64,000 nt of DNA from Diplonema papillatum (GCA_030068145.1 JAPJBO010000592.1:62001-126000); one strand, 5' to 3'. Shown: positions 42,558 through 53,495, numbered from the stretch's first letter. Numbers and translations are program-made. The notes: generated by a model from the letters alone, not told the origin.

Positions 42558-43115
42558 TTAGTTCCGGATCCACGACGACGGTGCTGGGATGAGCTGCGCC
42601 GGAACGGGCTCAACCAGATCGGGGACGAAGTTGGTGGTGACGCTGCCTGGCGGCGCCGGCAGCTCGACAAGGAAAAACCCGGGGCTCTTTTGAAAACCAA
42701 AAGCATCGCCTGTTCCGGTGCACGGTTCCTTTTCGTACAGGCAGACGTGCACGTCTGCCTGCACCTCTGAACCCGCGCCGTTGTAGGTGTACTGACCCGG
42801 CGCCCTCTACTCCTGGCAAGTCCCCTGTTCCGGGCACACACTTCCCTCGTTCACCCCACATTCGGAAAGAAGCATCGGGTACAACTCAACGTACTCGATC
42901 TGGTCAAGAGTGGTCGGCAAGTTGTACGGGTCACTGCTGGGCCCCCGTACAACAACGTCGTTTTCGCCATGGACGATCCCGAAAACTTCGGATCCAATTG
43001 ACACCTCGTCGTCGCGGTTGTTCGATTGTCCCTCGCAAAAGTCCCCCCAGCTGCCGGTGGCTGCTCGCTTCGGCGTGAACACGGAAACACCGGGGTGGCC
43101 GGCTACATTGGACAC
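42558..43115 (-). pseudogene. ORF of unknown function with one in-frame TAG
   Basis: The minus-strand frame is open for 186 codons except for a TAG at 42807-42809; the text on both sides looks like one protein ('SDPYNLPTTLDQIEYVELYP' before; 'GQYTYNGAGSEVQADVHVCL' after), Cys-poor then Cys-containing, Pro-rich at the end. No ATG precedes it (a stop lies two codons upstream of the GTG at 43115), so it is a partial exon or a broken gene. It abuts a LINE-B 3' copy at 43190. Domain not recognised. Confidence 0.35.
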
Positions 43116-43191
43116 ACATTAGATTCACGAAAATCCCATGTCTTTCACAATGTGTGTGTACGACTGCATACTGTGTACGACTGTAATAGTT

Positions 43192-43480
43192 TTGGGTTAG
43201 AATGCAAAGAATCTGTGGCGATATTCTGCATTTGCCACTGGATGACGACCTCTTCGATCGTACCGTGTCGTGCTTCTGGCGTTTGCACTCATTCGAATCG
43301 TCGTCCTCGCGCGGTCGCTTTGCGGTTCTTCCCTTCCTTGCCGCTCTTCCTCCCGCGAGCCAAGAACTGTGAGCGCATACGCTGCGCCACATGAACCGGT
43401 GTTGCCGAGGAATAACTGATCGCGGCCTCCATTTCGCCATCGAGCTGGAGCATCTCCTCCACCGCTGGCGTGGCGTTGAG
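43192..43480 (-). mobile_element. LINE family B, 3'-end copy 4
   Basis: On the minus strand the basic tail ('KRPREDDDSNECKRQKHDT') is followed by a stop and the 3' signature ending 'cattctaacccaaa' at 43192. The frames are broken upstream; the left-hand limit near 43480 is approximate. Confidence 0.7.
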
Positions 43481-44726
43481 GGCTTTCTCGGTGAAGGAGT
43501 GCCTCCTCAGAACATCCTGAATCTCGCCGGGCGACAGATGGCTGCGTCATGGTGGAATTCCGAAGACGCCCTGTTGCTGATTAACAGACACGGCAGAGCC
43601 GAGTGGGGTATGGTACCGATGACTCGGCTGATGGTGATGTTGATTTCTTGATTTCTTGATATGATAACCAGGTTCGGTTGACAGGCGTGGGGCAGGGAAG
43701 GCGAAGATGTCATGTCACCTGGGAGTCAGTTGCCCGACTCAGACCTCTTCAGTAAAGCATCGTCCTCGGGCCTTGCGCCGTTCCGCTTACGATCATTCCC
43801 GCGGGCTTGGTCCCTCGGCCGAGATGCTGGTCGAGATGGGATCGGGAAGGTCCGAGTCAACCGATTCAATTTGCCTTGTACGTCTTTCATGCTCGTTCTA
43901 ATCGGCATCCCTCTTCTGGAATCGCGAACGATCCCTTCCGTGGAATGTGAACACCGCCATTTGAGATTATCGAGGCGAGGTCATGCCAGATTAGTCAGCT
44001 ATGTCACTAGAGCGGAGTGCTGCTCCGAGCAGTAAGAAGGGACTTGAGTTCTTGCTGTGCCTGGGGAGGGCCCTGGCGCTTCCCGGAGTCCGATGCGCAG
44101 TGGAGACTCATCACAGTTTCCCCTTCCAGGGCCGGGAGGCGCTCCACAGCCTCGATCAGGAGCAGAGTCCGCGGTGCAGCCCATACTGCCCGAGCGACTT
44201 CGTTGACATTTCCCTCAGGAATCAAGAGGTCATACCTCGCAGCGGCCGCATTGTGTGATGTCCCCAGAGAAACCAGCCAGTTCATACAGAGATAAAAGAA
44301 AGAGAAAAGTACCTTAGGGGCCTAGGAACAAATATAAATGACCTTAGGGGCCTAATCGGGGACCTTTAGGTCCTCGGAATGAGTTGGAAATTTGTTTTTC
44401 CTGGGGGAAAAATACGAACATGCTCATAAATCGCTAAGTACAATGCCTGCACAAATTACTGGGCAAAATTTGTCAACAATTTGAAAAATGCATTTTGGGG
44501 CCTTTAGGTCCTCAAAATGATTTAAAATTTGTTGTCCATTGGGAATTGTGCCGAAAACGTACTTGTCAAAAAAATTTCGAAATTTTTTTCGAAAAAATGA
44601 CTTGAAAGGCGGCGACGGTGCGAGCCACTTCACGGCAATTCGTGGACAGCCGTCGCGTTCTCTGCTGAGGTTCAGTGAGGCCCAGTCGTACATGAGTCAC
44701 TGTAGCCCCCTCCTGGTACGTGTTGG
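43481..44726. other. Spacer; one protein-like frame, unassigned
   Basis: A minus-strand frame at 44007-44285 ('MNWLVSLGTSHNAAAARYDL...') is plausible coding but has no recognised domain and no splice or expression support. The rest, including 'gaccttaggggcctaa' repeats (44310-44380), shows nothing. Confidence 0.35.
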
Positions 44727-44950
44727 CCACCACGGTTTTTCGTCTTTACCCGAAAAGCGCTTGTAACTCTAAAGCTGTGCACCACATGGTAGAGCACTTA
44801 AAGCGTGGAAAATGAGAACATGTATCTGAGTGACCGGTCCACCACGGTTTTTCGTCTTTACCCGAAAAGCGCTTGTAACTCTAAAGCTGTGCACCACATG
44901 GTAAAGCACTTAAAGCGTGGTAAATGAGAACATGTATCTGAGTGACCGGT
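44727..44950. repeat. 112-bp tandem duplication
   Basis: CCACCACGGTTTTTCGTCTT ... GAGTGACCGGT twice, with three single-base differences. Confidence 0.9.
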
Positions 44951-45147
44951 TAGGTTGAAACTTTTCCAAACCTCTGGTTGTTGGTCGCCACGGTTACCGA
45001 GACCTATAACACCAAGTCAGGTCATGTCCTTGCTGCTACACTTTTGATTTAAATATGACCCACCCACCCAGCACACACACGCACAACTAACCCAAAGTCG
45101 CCGCCCTCCGGAGGTGGGCGACGCCATGGACGACATCGACCTGATGA

Positions 45148-45519
45148 TACGCCGCTGACTTCGAGCTCGGGGACAGAGACACGGACCCCTGCGCGTGGGC
45201 GTACAGGACAGGGGTGGTGCACAGCATAGTCTCAATTGACGAAGGGCTCCACAACGGGATCCTGAGGCCGGATGCAAACTGGAGCCCCGAGGAGACAAAG
45301 AGGAAGGCCGCGGAAGTGAACATGTCGCACCTTGGAGTCATGGACGTCACGGTTGCCCCACCCCCGTCAGGGAGTAAGCCCCGCAGGATGGAAACCAGCT
45401 CCGAGCCCAGCCCGGAGGGCGGACCTGCATGGGCGGGCAGACGTTCAGGCAAGCAGCCTATGTCCGGGCAGCGGAATGGCAGAGGGCCACCCCTCAGGCA
45501 CAGGGCCTCTTTCAGCTAA
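45148..45519 (+). pseudogene. ORF fragment of unknown family
   Basis: Open from just after a TGA (45145-45147): 'DRDTDPCAWAYRTGVVHSIV' and 'NGILRPDANWSPEETKRKAA' look like genuine protein text, then Pro/Gly-rich. The preceding words ('AMDDIDLMI' in another frame) suggest a frameshifted longer gene. No domain recognised. It lies 90 bp upstream of the PC-esterase gene on the same strand. Confidence 0.35.
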
Positions 45520-45611
45520 AGCCACAGACCCATTACCATTACTGAATATGAGTGCCTTCACAGTGCAGGTCAGTCTTGCTGAGGGTGTGGTCGTGAGGGG
45601 GGAAAAGAAAC

Positions 45612-46910
45612 ATGAAGAAGCGCGTCCAGGGCTTGGTTGCTGCGTTGTTCGGTCTTTTTCTCTTTGTTTTTGCGGGAGGCAGCGCGAAAACATCGGCGGA
45701 AGGCCGGGGAACGGTGCGTCGTGACGTGGTCAAGTCCGATTTGATTGACACGGCAACGGGTCTCACCGCTGCCGCGATGGCGAGGCGGGTGGAGCTGAGC
45801 GCTCGGCTCCACCACACCTTCACCGACCTCGGGTTCTTCAGGCGTGAAAGGGACAACAAAAGAGGCAACCACACCGCGGTCATTAAGAAGCTGGAGTCCG
45901 AAGCATACCCGCTCAGCGACCAGCTTGCGGAGCAAGACCTGTTGCTACCCAGGTGCACGTCGGTGGACCAGTATGCGAGCGGATCCCTTCGTGCCCTGTT
46001 GCGGCGCAATGGTGCCAGGTTCCTGCACTGGATGCCGGACACGTGCTTCGTGCCGCCTCTAGAAACCGTTCCCGGCAAGAAAGTCACGGAATGCATGAAG
46101 AACACCACGGTCATGTTCTTAGGTGACAGCTTGCTGGCTTCTTTGGTCATAAGCTACGTGCAGTTCAGTCCCCCCCTAGTCCGGGATGAGGTGTTCGGCT
46201 CGCCGAAAACGGCCAACACCATTAGCGTCTACACCCTGAGGAACGAACCCACTAATAAGCCACCGATCATCAGCTTATGGTTCCAAGCCATCAAACAGCA
46301 GGGCGCCTTACGCGAGAACACCAGCATCGCGCTGATCAAGACGACAGACTATGCCGTGATCGGGGGTGGTATGCACGACATGGGCGTCAGCTTCCACACT
46401 GACCCGCAGGACTACTTCCATGGCTTCTTGGAAGCGCTCGAATTCCTGAAGAAGCACATGAAGTCAGGAGCCACACTGGTTGTCTTCATCCTGCACCAGC
46501 TCCACACAGAGACACGGTGCCCGAAGGAACTTGCCTGCCGTCGCTGCAACAACCCAGTCAAGGAACAGGCGATGCGTGAAGCACAGATCCTCGCCGCGTC
46601 GTGCGCAGGGGCTGAGATCTTCGACACGACGTCGTTCACCCAGCACCTCGCAAACTTCACCAGAGACGGCGTTCACTTGGACGGCAGTATTCGCCTGGAG
46701 GCAGACCTCTTGATTGAACATATCTGCACCAACCTCCCCTTCAGTAACACCCGTCGGATGCCCTGCACACCCGAAGTCATCGACAAGATGAAGGCGAAAT
46801 GGATTGCCGCCCCGGATTCACAGGTGGGGTGCCGGACCATCGAAGGACAGGTTGACAGCAAGGTGGAAGCGGAAAGGCGTCGAGAACAAAACAGCATGCG
46901 TGCAAGCTGA
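45612..46910 (+). CDS. PC-esterase/TBL-like SGNH-fold protein, probable type II membrane or secreted polysaccharide-modifying enzyme
   Basis: Intact intronless ORF of 432 residues. A hydrophobic N-terminal segment (about 6-22) suggests a signal anchor, so the catalytic part would face the Golgi lumen or the outside. SGNH/PC-esterase landmarks: GDS at 171-173 ('VMFLGDSLLASLV'), 'VIGGGMHDMG' at 249-258, and the C-terminal D-x-x-H pair in 'RDGVHLDG' (D352, H355), followed by a long helix as in TBL/NXPE/Cas1-type proteins. Members of this superfamily acetylate or deacetylate glycans. Substrate unknown. The start ATG 45612 follows 'gaaac'. A minus-strand GTPase exon converges 20 bp downstream. Confidence 0.72.
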   Translation: MKKRVQGLVAALFGLFLFVFAGGSAKTSAEGRGTVRRDVVKSDLIDTATGLTAAAMARRVELSARLHHTFTDLGFFRRERDNKRGNHTAVIKKLESEAYPLSDQLAEQDLLLPRCTSVDQYASGSLRALLRRNGARFLHWMPDTCFVPPLETVPGKKVTECMKNTTVMFLGDSLLASLVISYVQFSPPLVRDEVFGSPKTANTISVYTLRNEPTNKPPIISLWFQAIKQQGALRENTSIALIKTTDYAVIGGGMHDMGVSFHTDPQDYFHGFLEALEFLKKHMKSGATLVVFILHQLHTETRCPKELACRRCNNPVKEQAMREAQILAASCAGAEIFDTTSFTQHLANFTRDGVHLDGSIRLEADLLIEHICTNLPFSNTRRMPCTPEVIDKMKAKWIAAPDSQVGCRTIEGQVDSKVEAERRREQNSMRAS

Positions 46911-46931
46911 TCTGGCAGGGTGAGTAGGCAT

Positions 46932-47360
46932 TCAACAAGCGGCACTTGCCACTCCCCCGCTTCTTCTCTTGCCTTGTGTAGGACATCCTAAGCCGTCGCC
47001 GTCGCACTTCGTGGCAACTAGAATGGACGGCTTGTCGCCCACGTTGGCGATGAGGTCGTCGCGAAGACGCGCGACATCCTCAATGGTGCTCTCCACCTTG
47101 GCATCAACCACAAACATGTTGGCCTTCGCTTCCGTGGATTCCCGATCGCGGACGGCCACAAGTTCATCGCACCCGCACACATCCGCAACGTCGATCACGA
47201 CCACGTCGCCGTCGACTGTGTCCTCCCTTTTGTATTTGTCGACCACGTGCGGGTCGTAGGCTTCGGAAAACGAGTCCTGCACATACCGCAGGACAACCGA
47301 TGTCTTTCCGGATCCTTCAGGACCTAAGAGTACCACGCTCTGCCTTAGCGGGAGAAGCAC
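46932..47360 (-). CDS. Ras-like small GTPase, partial exon with degenerate switch regions
   Basis: 142 codons: G1 'GPEGSGKTS' (13-21), a switch I resembling Ras ('FSEAYDPHVVDKYKRE', 31-46) but with His where Ras-type proteins have the Mg-binding Thr, G3 'VIDVADVCG' in place of DTAG, G4 'TKCD' (117-120). The frame ends soon after G4, where the SAK (G5) motif and last helix should follow; probably a splice junction or a broken end lies near 46985. There is no ATG at the 5' side (GTG 47360; the frame is open further upstream), so an upstream exon is likely. With the altered switches it may bind GTP without normal hydrolysis. Confidence 0.6.
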   Translation of the reverse strand: MLLPLRQSVVLLGPEGSGKTSVVLRYVQDSFSEAYDPHVVDKYKREDTVDGDVVVIDVADVCGCDELVAVRDRESTEAKANMFVVDAKVESTIEDVARLRDDLIANVGDKPSILVATKCDGDGLGCPTQGKRRSGGVASAAC

Positions 47361-47814
47361 CGAATCACCATCGAAGTGGGTCTCCCTTCTTTCCCCTGTC
47401 TTCCCGCCCTACTGCGAGTCCGTGAGGATCGCCACTGCGGGTATTCTCGCTGGGTGCGCATTCCGCATTCATCAGGACTGGCCGTATGCCACCATCTCTG
47501 CTTGGGATGAAGAAGGCTGATGCAGGGCGTGCCAGCGGTGGCCCGTACCGATGCCGTCCGTCACAAGACCCGTCCGTGCACGTGCGATTCGCACCCGGAA
47601 GTCTGCTCGGTAGCCTGTTCGGCGGCTTCTAGCGTCTCCGCGCTACCCCGTCCAGCTGGCCGTACGTCATTGCGCTGGTGCCGTTTCCATGAGATGTACC
47701 ACCTGGGGTGGACAGGCGTTTCAGCTTTCTTGCGGCGGGTGCTACTTGGTGTTGCCAGTTTCTGCATGGCCAACTTGCACGACCTCGTGGGCCGGAATAG
47801 CTAAAGCACCGTAA
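47361..47814. other. Spacer, no gene seen
   Basis: A weak + frame at 47520-47804 has no domain. The 5' part of the GTPase gene may lie here. Confidence 0.35.
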
Positions 47815-47912
47815 GCGAACGGCTCGTTCGCTTTTATTCGCTTCGAGATTAGCTTAAAACGAAGCAGCGAATAAAGCGAACGAAGCGAATAAAGGCCAAT
47901 AAAAGCGAACGT
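47815..47912. repeat. AGCGAAC / GTTCGCT palindromic array
   Basis: Seven GCGAACG/CGTTCGC-type words with 'aataaa' spacers. Lies 40 bp left of the CACGGTG element. Confidence 0.7.
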
Positions 47913-48463
47913 GCATATTTGCTGCAGCGAATTCCCATTTCCTGGTTTGGGGGGGCACGGTGCACTAGTCATTAGGAATTCAGTGTTCTTACTAGTAAAA
48001 TTACTAGTGAAAATGTCTTACTAGTGCCACTAGTCATTCTTACTAGTGCCACTAGTCATTCTTACTAGTGACACTAGTAAGAATGACTAGTGCACTAGTA
48101 AGAATGACTAGTGCACTAGTAAGAATGACTAGTGCACTAGTCATGTTTGCTAGTGTTTTACACAGTAAAGTCCATTTTTAGGCGGTGGATATGGTGTGGG
48201 TGTCCGACCCACGCTCGAATACTGTTCCGCAGGTTCGTCCTGCCGCTGTTGTGCACGCAGCAACATGAATGGTGAACACAACAGGTTGCCGAGAAGAACA
48301 AGTGAATGGGATAAGCATGGCCCGAAGTCTGGGGTGTGATGGGTGGGGGATTGCAAGAACGTGTTTGGAATGGGTATGTGCTCAGGGTGTGATGGGTGGG
48401 GGAGGGGGGAACAACGGAAAGAGGGCCATGTGACATAGAGTGCTGAATTCAGAGGAGGTAAGG

Positions 48464-49987
48464 CTACCTTCCACCCGTGTGGGCATCGCGCATGTGGGCA
48501 TCCCTTCTGCGTGCATCGGCGAACCTTTGCATGCACAGGGGGCAGGTCTTCTTGTCAAGCTTCTCAGCATGAACGTACAGCAGGTGTTGGGTCAGCCCGC
48601 CCTTGCGAACTGTCTTTTTGCACGATGGACATTGCGTTGATTCGCAGGTTACTGTAGGGCGGTGGTGTGCGTCGTAGTGTGCGAAGAGGCCGTGGATTCG
48701 CGTGTAGCTCTTCTGGCTGATAATACACCCGTGCTCGCTGCTCTCGTTTTCAGGGTCGGTTGTGCTGCTGTCCGCATCGTCATCCTCGTCCTGATCCTCC
48801 TCCTCATCGGAAGTCGGGTTGTTGTGCCACGGCTTCTCGTTGCAAATGCAAATCTTGAGAAGAACACCTTCACGAGCAGGACTGCTACGAAACTTCTGTC
48901 CCCATCGTTCAGTTCTCCGGCATACGTGGGCACCCAAACCAGCCCTTCGGAGGCGGGCCTCCAGGTTTTCTGCGGCTTGCTTCCACACCGTACTTCGTGC
49001 AGTGATGCACTTGCAAAGAAATATGGTGTCGTACTGGTACAGGTGTGGGAGGGGATTGCGACACGCGGGCGCGAGGTCAGGCGCGCTTCGCTTCGTGTCC
49101 AGGCTCTTGAGGTGCTTTGTCTGCAGCTCGATTGCCTGGAAGTCGCGTTCCATTGTCTTCTGGGACGTGCAGGCGGACCACTTTTGCGCTCACCGTTCAT
49201 CTGCATCCTCTTCTACCCGACTAGCATCCGGAAGTGTCCGGATCACGAGCCGTAGCATGCCCTTCACATCGTGCAAGGCTGGTGTGATGGCATGCGCTGG
49301 TTCCGTGATACGGGCGGCAATGTTGCAGTGGAAGCCCTGCGCATGCATTTCCTGGATGCTAAGCCGTTTGCATCTGTGCAGGTGTGCCAACCGCGTCTCA
49401 ATGCAGGTTGCACAAAAGGCACTTCGGTGCCCGCCACCGCCCACGCCTCGAAAGAGCGACCACAATTCTGCGTGGTCACCACCAAACACAAATCGACTCA
49501 GAGGAATGATTGCATTGTTCTTGCGGAACGTACTTTCCTGAATAGCGCTCAGATGCGGCAGGCAGCTGAAGATCCACCATGAGTGGAAGACAGGCTTCCG
49601 CTTATCGCACACAGTAAGAAACCGCGTCGCCTTGAGGTCCCCGGACAGTCCAAGACGCTGCCTCCCTGTTGCCCCACGGAAGGCGTTGCCTGGTTTGTAC
49701 GCGTCCATTGGCACAACCACTGCGGGTGGGCAGCCACCCTGCTCCAGTGGAAACTTGGACAACAGGAACGAAATTGCCTTCGGGGTATCCCCGACCAACT
49801 CGTCGGCCATCGCCTTGAACCCTGCTTCGCGTGCAGCAAGGGTGTTGTAGGACAGCCCCATGGTCAGGCCAAGTTCGCTATTAATTAGCGAGCCCAGCTG
49901 GGCACACTGACGCATAGACATGCCGAATCGCATTCTGTTCTCTGCAATGATGCCACCGATAGCGCGCTGTCGGTGCATGGTATGCAT
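48464..49987 (-). pseudogene. Putative transposase with C-terminal C2H2 fingers, interrupted by one in-frame TGA
   Basis: From ATG 49987 the frame runs 508 codons to 48464 with a single TGA at 49190-49192; both sides are in the same frame. Features: an N-terminal helical part ('NRMRFGMSMRQCAQLG'); 'FGGDHAELWSLFRGVGGGGH' followed by C-x2-C, resembling the GGD...G...C-x2-C block of little-studied DDE transposases; 'ITPALHDVKGMLRLV'; an acidic stretch (EEEDQDEDDD); and two C2H2 fingers at the end (CPSCKKTVRKGGLTQHLLYVH; CPLC...H-x3-H). The fingers may bind the ACTAGT arrays. It is either a pseudogene or needs readthrough. Superfamily not named. Confidence 0.65.
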
Positions 49988-50610
49988 CCATTGTTGTTGG
50001 TTTCCCCCTGCGGTGTTTCAAGGCTGGCGATGTGGGACCGTACGAGTATCATACTACGGAAGAACTATTGCAACGCGCCCTCCTCTCTGGCCGAGACCCC
50101 GACTCCTGTCCATCAGGGCGGACATCATCGTCAACACATGCTCATTTTGTTTTTTGTTGGGAGTAGTCCTGTTGACGATGACGATGACTGTTGACGAAGA
50201 CAATGGAGCCCTGATGGACAGGAGTCGGGGCCTGGTGGTTCATAAAGTATCCTGGTGGTTCCACAATGTTCACCAGCGAGTGCACTTGGGCCAGAGGATG
50301 GGGCGCGTTGCAAGAGTTCGTACGTAACTTTGTGTAGTATGATTCTCGTACGGTCCCGCATCGCCAGCCTTATCACTCACGAAACACCGCAGGGGAAAAC
50401 AACAATGGATGCATACCATGCACCGACAGCGCGCGCTATCGGTGCCATCATTGCAGGGAACAGAATGCGATTCGGCATGTCTATGCATCGTGTGCCCAGC
50501 TGGCTCTCTACAGCAGTGAATGGCGAGCTTGGCCCGACCACGGGGCTGTCCTCCACAACATCCTTGCTGCACGGAAACGCATGCGCAGGGCTTCCGCTGC
50601 AACATTGCCT
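49840..50610. repeat. Large internal palindrome of the CACGGTG element
   Basis: About 300 bp around the transposase start (49840-50140) reappear inverted at 50215-50610: 'gcatgcctgtcggtgcatgg'-type matches include CATACCATGCACCGACAGCG at 50416 and the pair gactcctgtccatcagg / cctgatggacaggagtc. The second arm encodes a mutated copy of the first 60 codons ('AIGAIIAGNRMRFGMSM'). Confidence 0.75.
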
Positions 50611-50956
50611 CACAACACAAGAGGTTCTTGGGAAACTCCTCTGCCAGGCGACTGGAAATGTTGTGCGCACTTACGGCAGGAGGCTTGGCAACCTAGTGTT
50701 CACCATTCATGTTTCTGCGTGCACAACATCGGCAGGACGAACCTGCGAAACAGTATTCGAGCGTGGGTCGGACACCCACGCCATATCCACCACCTAAAAA
50801 TGGACTAGTGCACTAGTCATTCTTACTAGTGCACTAGTCATTCTTACTAGTGGCACTAGTAAGAATGACTAGTGGCACTAGTCATATTACTTGTAAGATT
50901 TCTTAATAGTCAGTTCACTTTAAAATGACTAGTGATTGGCCTTACTAGTGCACCGT

Positions 50957-50957
<1 letters not shown>

Positions 50958-50992
<35 letters not shown>
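50958..50992. repeat. Poly-G tract, 35 G
   Basis: Uninterrupted G run immediately right of the transposon end; the longest homopolymer in the window. Confidence 0.97.
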
Positions 50993-50993
<1 letters not shown>

Positions 50994-52187
50994 CAAAAGG
51001 TCTTTTTTTGCGTCAAAATGGTGACATTTTCAGCCTGTAGACTTAACGGCAGTTTAAGGCTAAAAAAACATGCAACCCGCCTCAGAAATGCCCGGAAACG
51101 TGTTTTTGGGGAAAGTTTCATGGAAAATGGCCCAGGGGGGGGTGTATTAGGTGATGGTTTTAGGGTGGACACCGTTTGGTACCGGCTAGCTGCCTGTGTG
51201 TGTGCTTCACTGTTCATACCATGCAAAGATGAGGCTACAATCACGTGCAGGCAGCCACAAATGGAAGCAACAAAAGGGCAAACGACACCCAGGAGGAAGG
51301 CAGCTATGAACGTTGCTCGTCTGGATGGTTAACAACGTCCCAAAAGGCTCTCTGAGTCTTGCGCAAGCTGAGGTGTTGTTGACACCGCAGGCAGCAGCTC
51401 TTCCCCGAACTGCTGCTGGGGCGATATTCACAAAGTTCGATGTCTTTCCGAGAAAAACAATGAGATGCTCTCATCCGTAGTGGGATTTTCCAGATCCCAA
51501 CGTTTTTGTTGAAGGGATGCACGCGACAGTGTCTTTTATTCAAGTTCGCCTTTCGTACACCACCCCGAAAGGGTCGCATTGCACACGCACGGAAGACAAT
51601 ACTGGTCACCGGGGTGTATCTCTGGTACCTAACCCCAACGCACGTTGAGCTTGAACAAAAATAGAAAACTGGACTTGAACGAAAAGGTTCGGCGGTGGAT
51701 TTATAGGACTGCCACGACATAGCAGCTCAGGGCAGGGTATCTGCAGCTTGCGGTAGCACGCTACACGACACAGGCCACTACGAAAGCTGGCGCTGACGTC
51801 AAGGACTCGAGGGGGCGGCACGTTACGAAGCCGTACCTCATTGAGTCGCTTGTCAATGCCTCCTACGAAGCCCCACCATCCCCAACTCTCAGGAAAGTCT
51901 TTTGAGTAAAAATACATAGGTTTGGGCAGTGTTGTTTTCCTTCTTCGGTTCATGCTGTCACTATTTTTGGGGTTGTCACCTAAAAAGAAGAACACCGGTA
52001 CCAAACGGTGTCCACCCTGAGTCCAAAAATTGGGCACTCGTAAAAAGGCCTTTTCGGGGCACTTCAGCAGCCAAAAAGCATGTTTTAGGCATTTCTATAC
52101 GGTTCTGGGGCGGTTTACCAAATTTTATTGCCTTTTAGGAGCCCCTATGTGGTTCCCAAAAAAATGACCTATTTTGACAGCTTTTGA
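50993..52187. other. Spacer, no gene seen
   Basis: Short frames only; 'gtttggtaccggctag' and 'accggtaccaaacggtgtcc' words at 51165-51190 and 51995-52015 are inverted relative to each other, hinting at a degenerate 850-bp inverted-repeat element. Confidence 0.35.
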
Positions 52188-53491
52188 CCCCCCCTAGGGC
52201 TAAGTTGGATGGAAACGCCGTTTCTTTTAGTTTTTTCGAAATATGGAAACGGAAACGGAAACGGAAACGGAAACGTTTCCGTTTCTTTTAAAAGAAACGC
52301 CGGAAGGCTCCTCATGCTGAGGGGTCCTATAGGATACCACTTCGCGGGTCCTTCTGTGTGTCCGTCGGGTGTCCGTTTCCAGCCAAATTTTGGCTTTCCT
52401 TTCAGAGGGCGGGATCACCTTCTTCTTTTGATCTACCAGCGGGCACTTCTCTTCCTCCGTCTTCTGGCGGGCTCTCTGACTCTTCAGGGCCCTTCCTGGG
52501 CTGTTCTTCGACTTGGCTCGGCCCCTTCTTGTGTGTCGTCGCGGTCTCGTTTGTGCAGAGCAGTCGCCGGTGCTCACCGCTTTCACAAACAAAACTACGC
52601 ATTTCTTTCGTCGGCGATCTGGCACGAGCAAATTGGTAACCACAAGCTAGTGATGCAGAATGTCGTCTCGTGTGGATGTCTTCTGACACCAGATTCCACT
52701 CTGTGCCTACCACTTCGTCTTCTGCTGCTTCCAACCCACGTTCTCATGTGAGTGGGGCTTTTTGAATCTGCCGTCCTCTTCTGCATTGTTGGTGGTTCTT
52801 CCTGCCGTCGTTGTCTATGCTCCGACAACACCGCCCGATGGCGCCCCTTCCGGTGACGGTTGCTACCCGTCGTCGTATGCAAGGTGCACTGTGGCAAGTG
52901 ATGTTTAACGCACACGTTGCTGCGTGGCCATCGCTTTTCTGGCGGGTTCAACATTGCCCCGGCATACGTGTGCCCTTCTCACCTCCTGATGCTGATTGCA
53001 CTCCCTCTTTGTCTTACGCCGCCGAAAAACCCCGGTCTTGTAGCCTGTGGCGCTGAACGATCGTATCTGTAGAGTCTATTATTGGAAGCGGATGTGCTTT
53101 CCCGATCGTCTTCAGCGCGTTGGCCAACGGCCTCGCATAACAGAGCATCGTCGCCACAGCCATTGGTGTAAAGAGCTGCAGATCTCAAAGTCATCACAAC
53201 CGGATGCGTGTGGTTGCGTCTGCTCCACGCGGTCGCAACTTTTATGCTTCTTTCCTCCCTCCTTTTCGGAGCCTCCTTGTCCATGGTTTCCCACTGGATT
53301 GCGGGGTCCGCCGTTCGGAACACATTTCCGGTCGGACCTTCAGCCAGTATACTAGTGGCATACCAGCCGTTTCTTTTGAAAAGAAACGGCGTTTCCACCC
53401 ACCGCCAAAAAGAAGGAAACGGAAACGGAAACGGAAACGGAAACGTTTCCAACGTTTCCATCCTACATAGCCCTAGGGGGGGGGGGGGGGG
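52188..53491. mobile_element. Non-autonomous element with CCCTAGGGCTA ends and (GGAAAC)n arrays
   Basis: Left end: C7 TAGGGCTAAGTTGGATGGAAAC. Right end, inverted: C16 TAGGGCTATGTAGGATGGAAAC. Inside both are GGAAACGGAAAC arrays (52253-52284; 53417-53450) and TTTCTTTT-AAAAGAAACG hairpins. The interior has no intact ORF but includes 'tcttgtagcctgtggcgc' (53035), also found inside the CACGGTG element at 37198. Confidence 0.8.
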
Positions 53492-53495
53492 CATG

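Larger units (their letters stand above)
47956..50957 (-). mobile_element. CACGGTG/ACTAGT DNA transposon, 3.0 kb
   Basis: Ends CACGGTGCACTAGTCA and TAGTGCACCGTG. Both flanks are G tracts (47949-47955; 50958-50992), consistent with insertion into poly-G. Subterminal arrays of ACTAGTCATTCTTACTAGTG words lie at 47996-48150 and 50806-50880. Inside these, 48167-48300 and 50672-50806 are long inverted repeats ('tttttaggcggtggatatgg', 'gtgtccgacccacgctcgaa'). One transposase-like ORF lies on the minus strand. A 2.3-kb relative is at 36426-38772. Confidence 0.88.
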
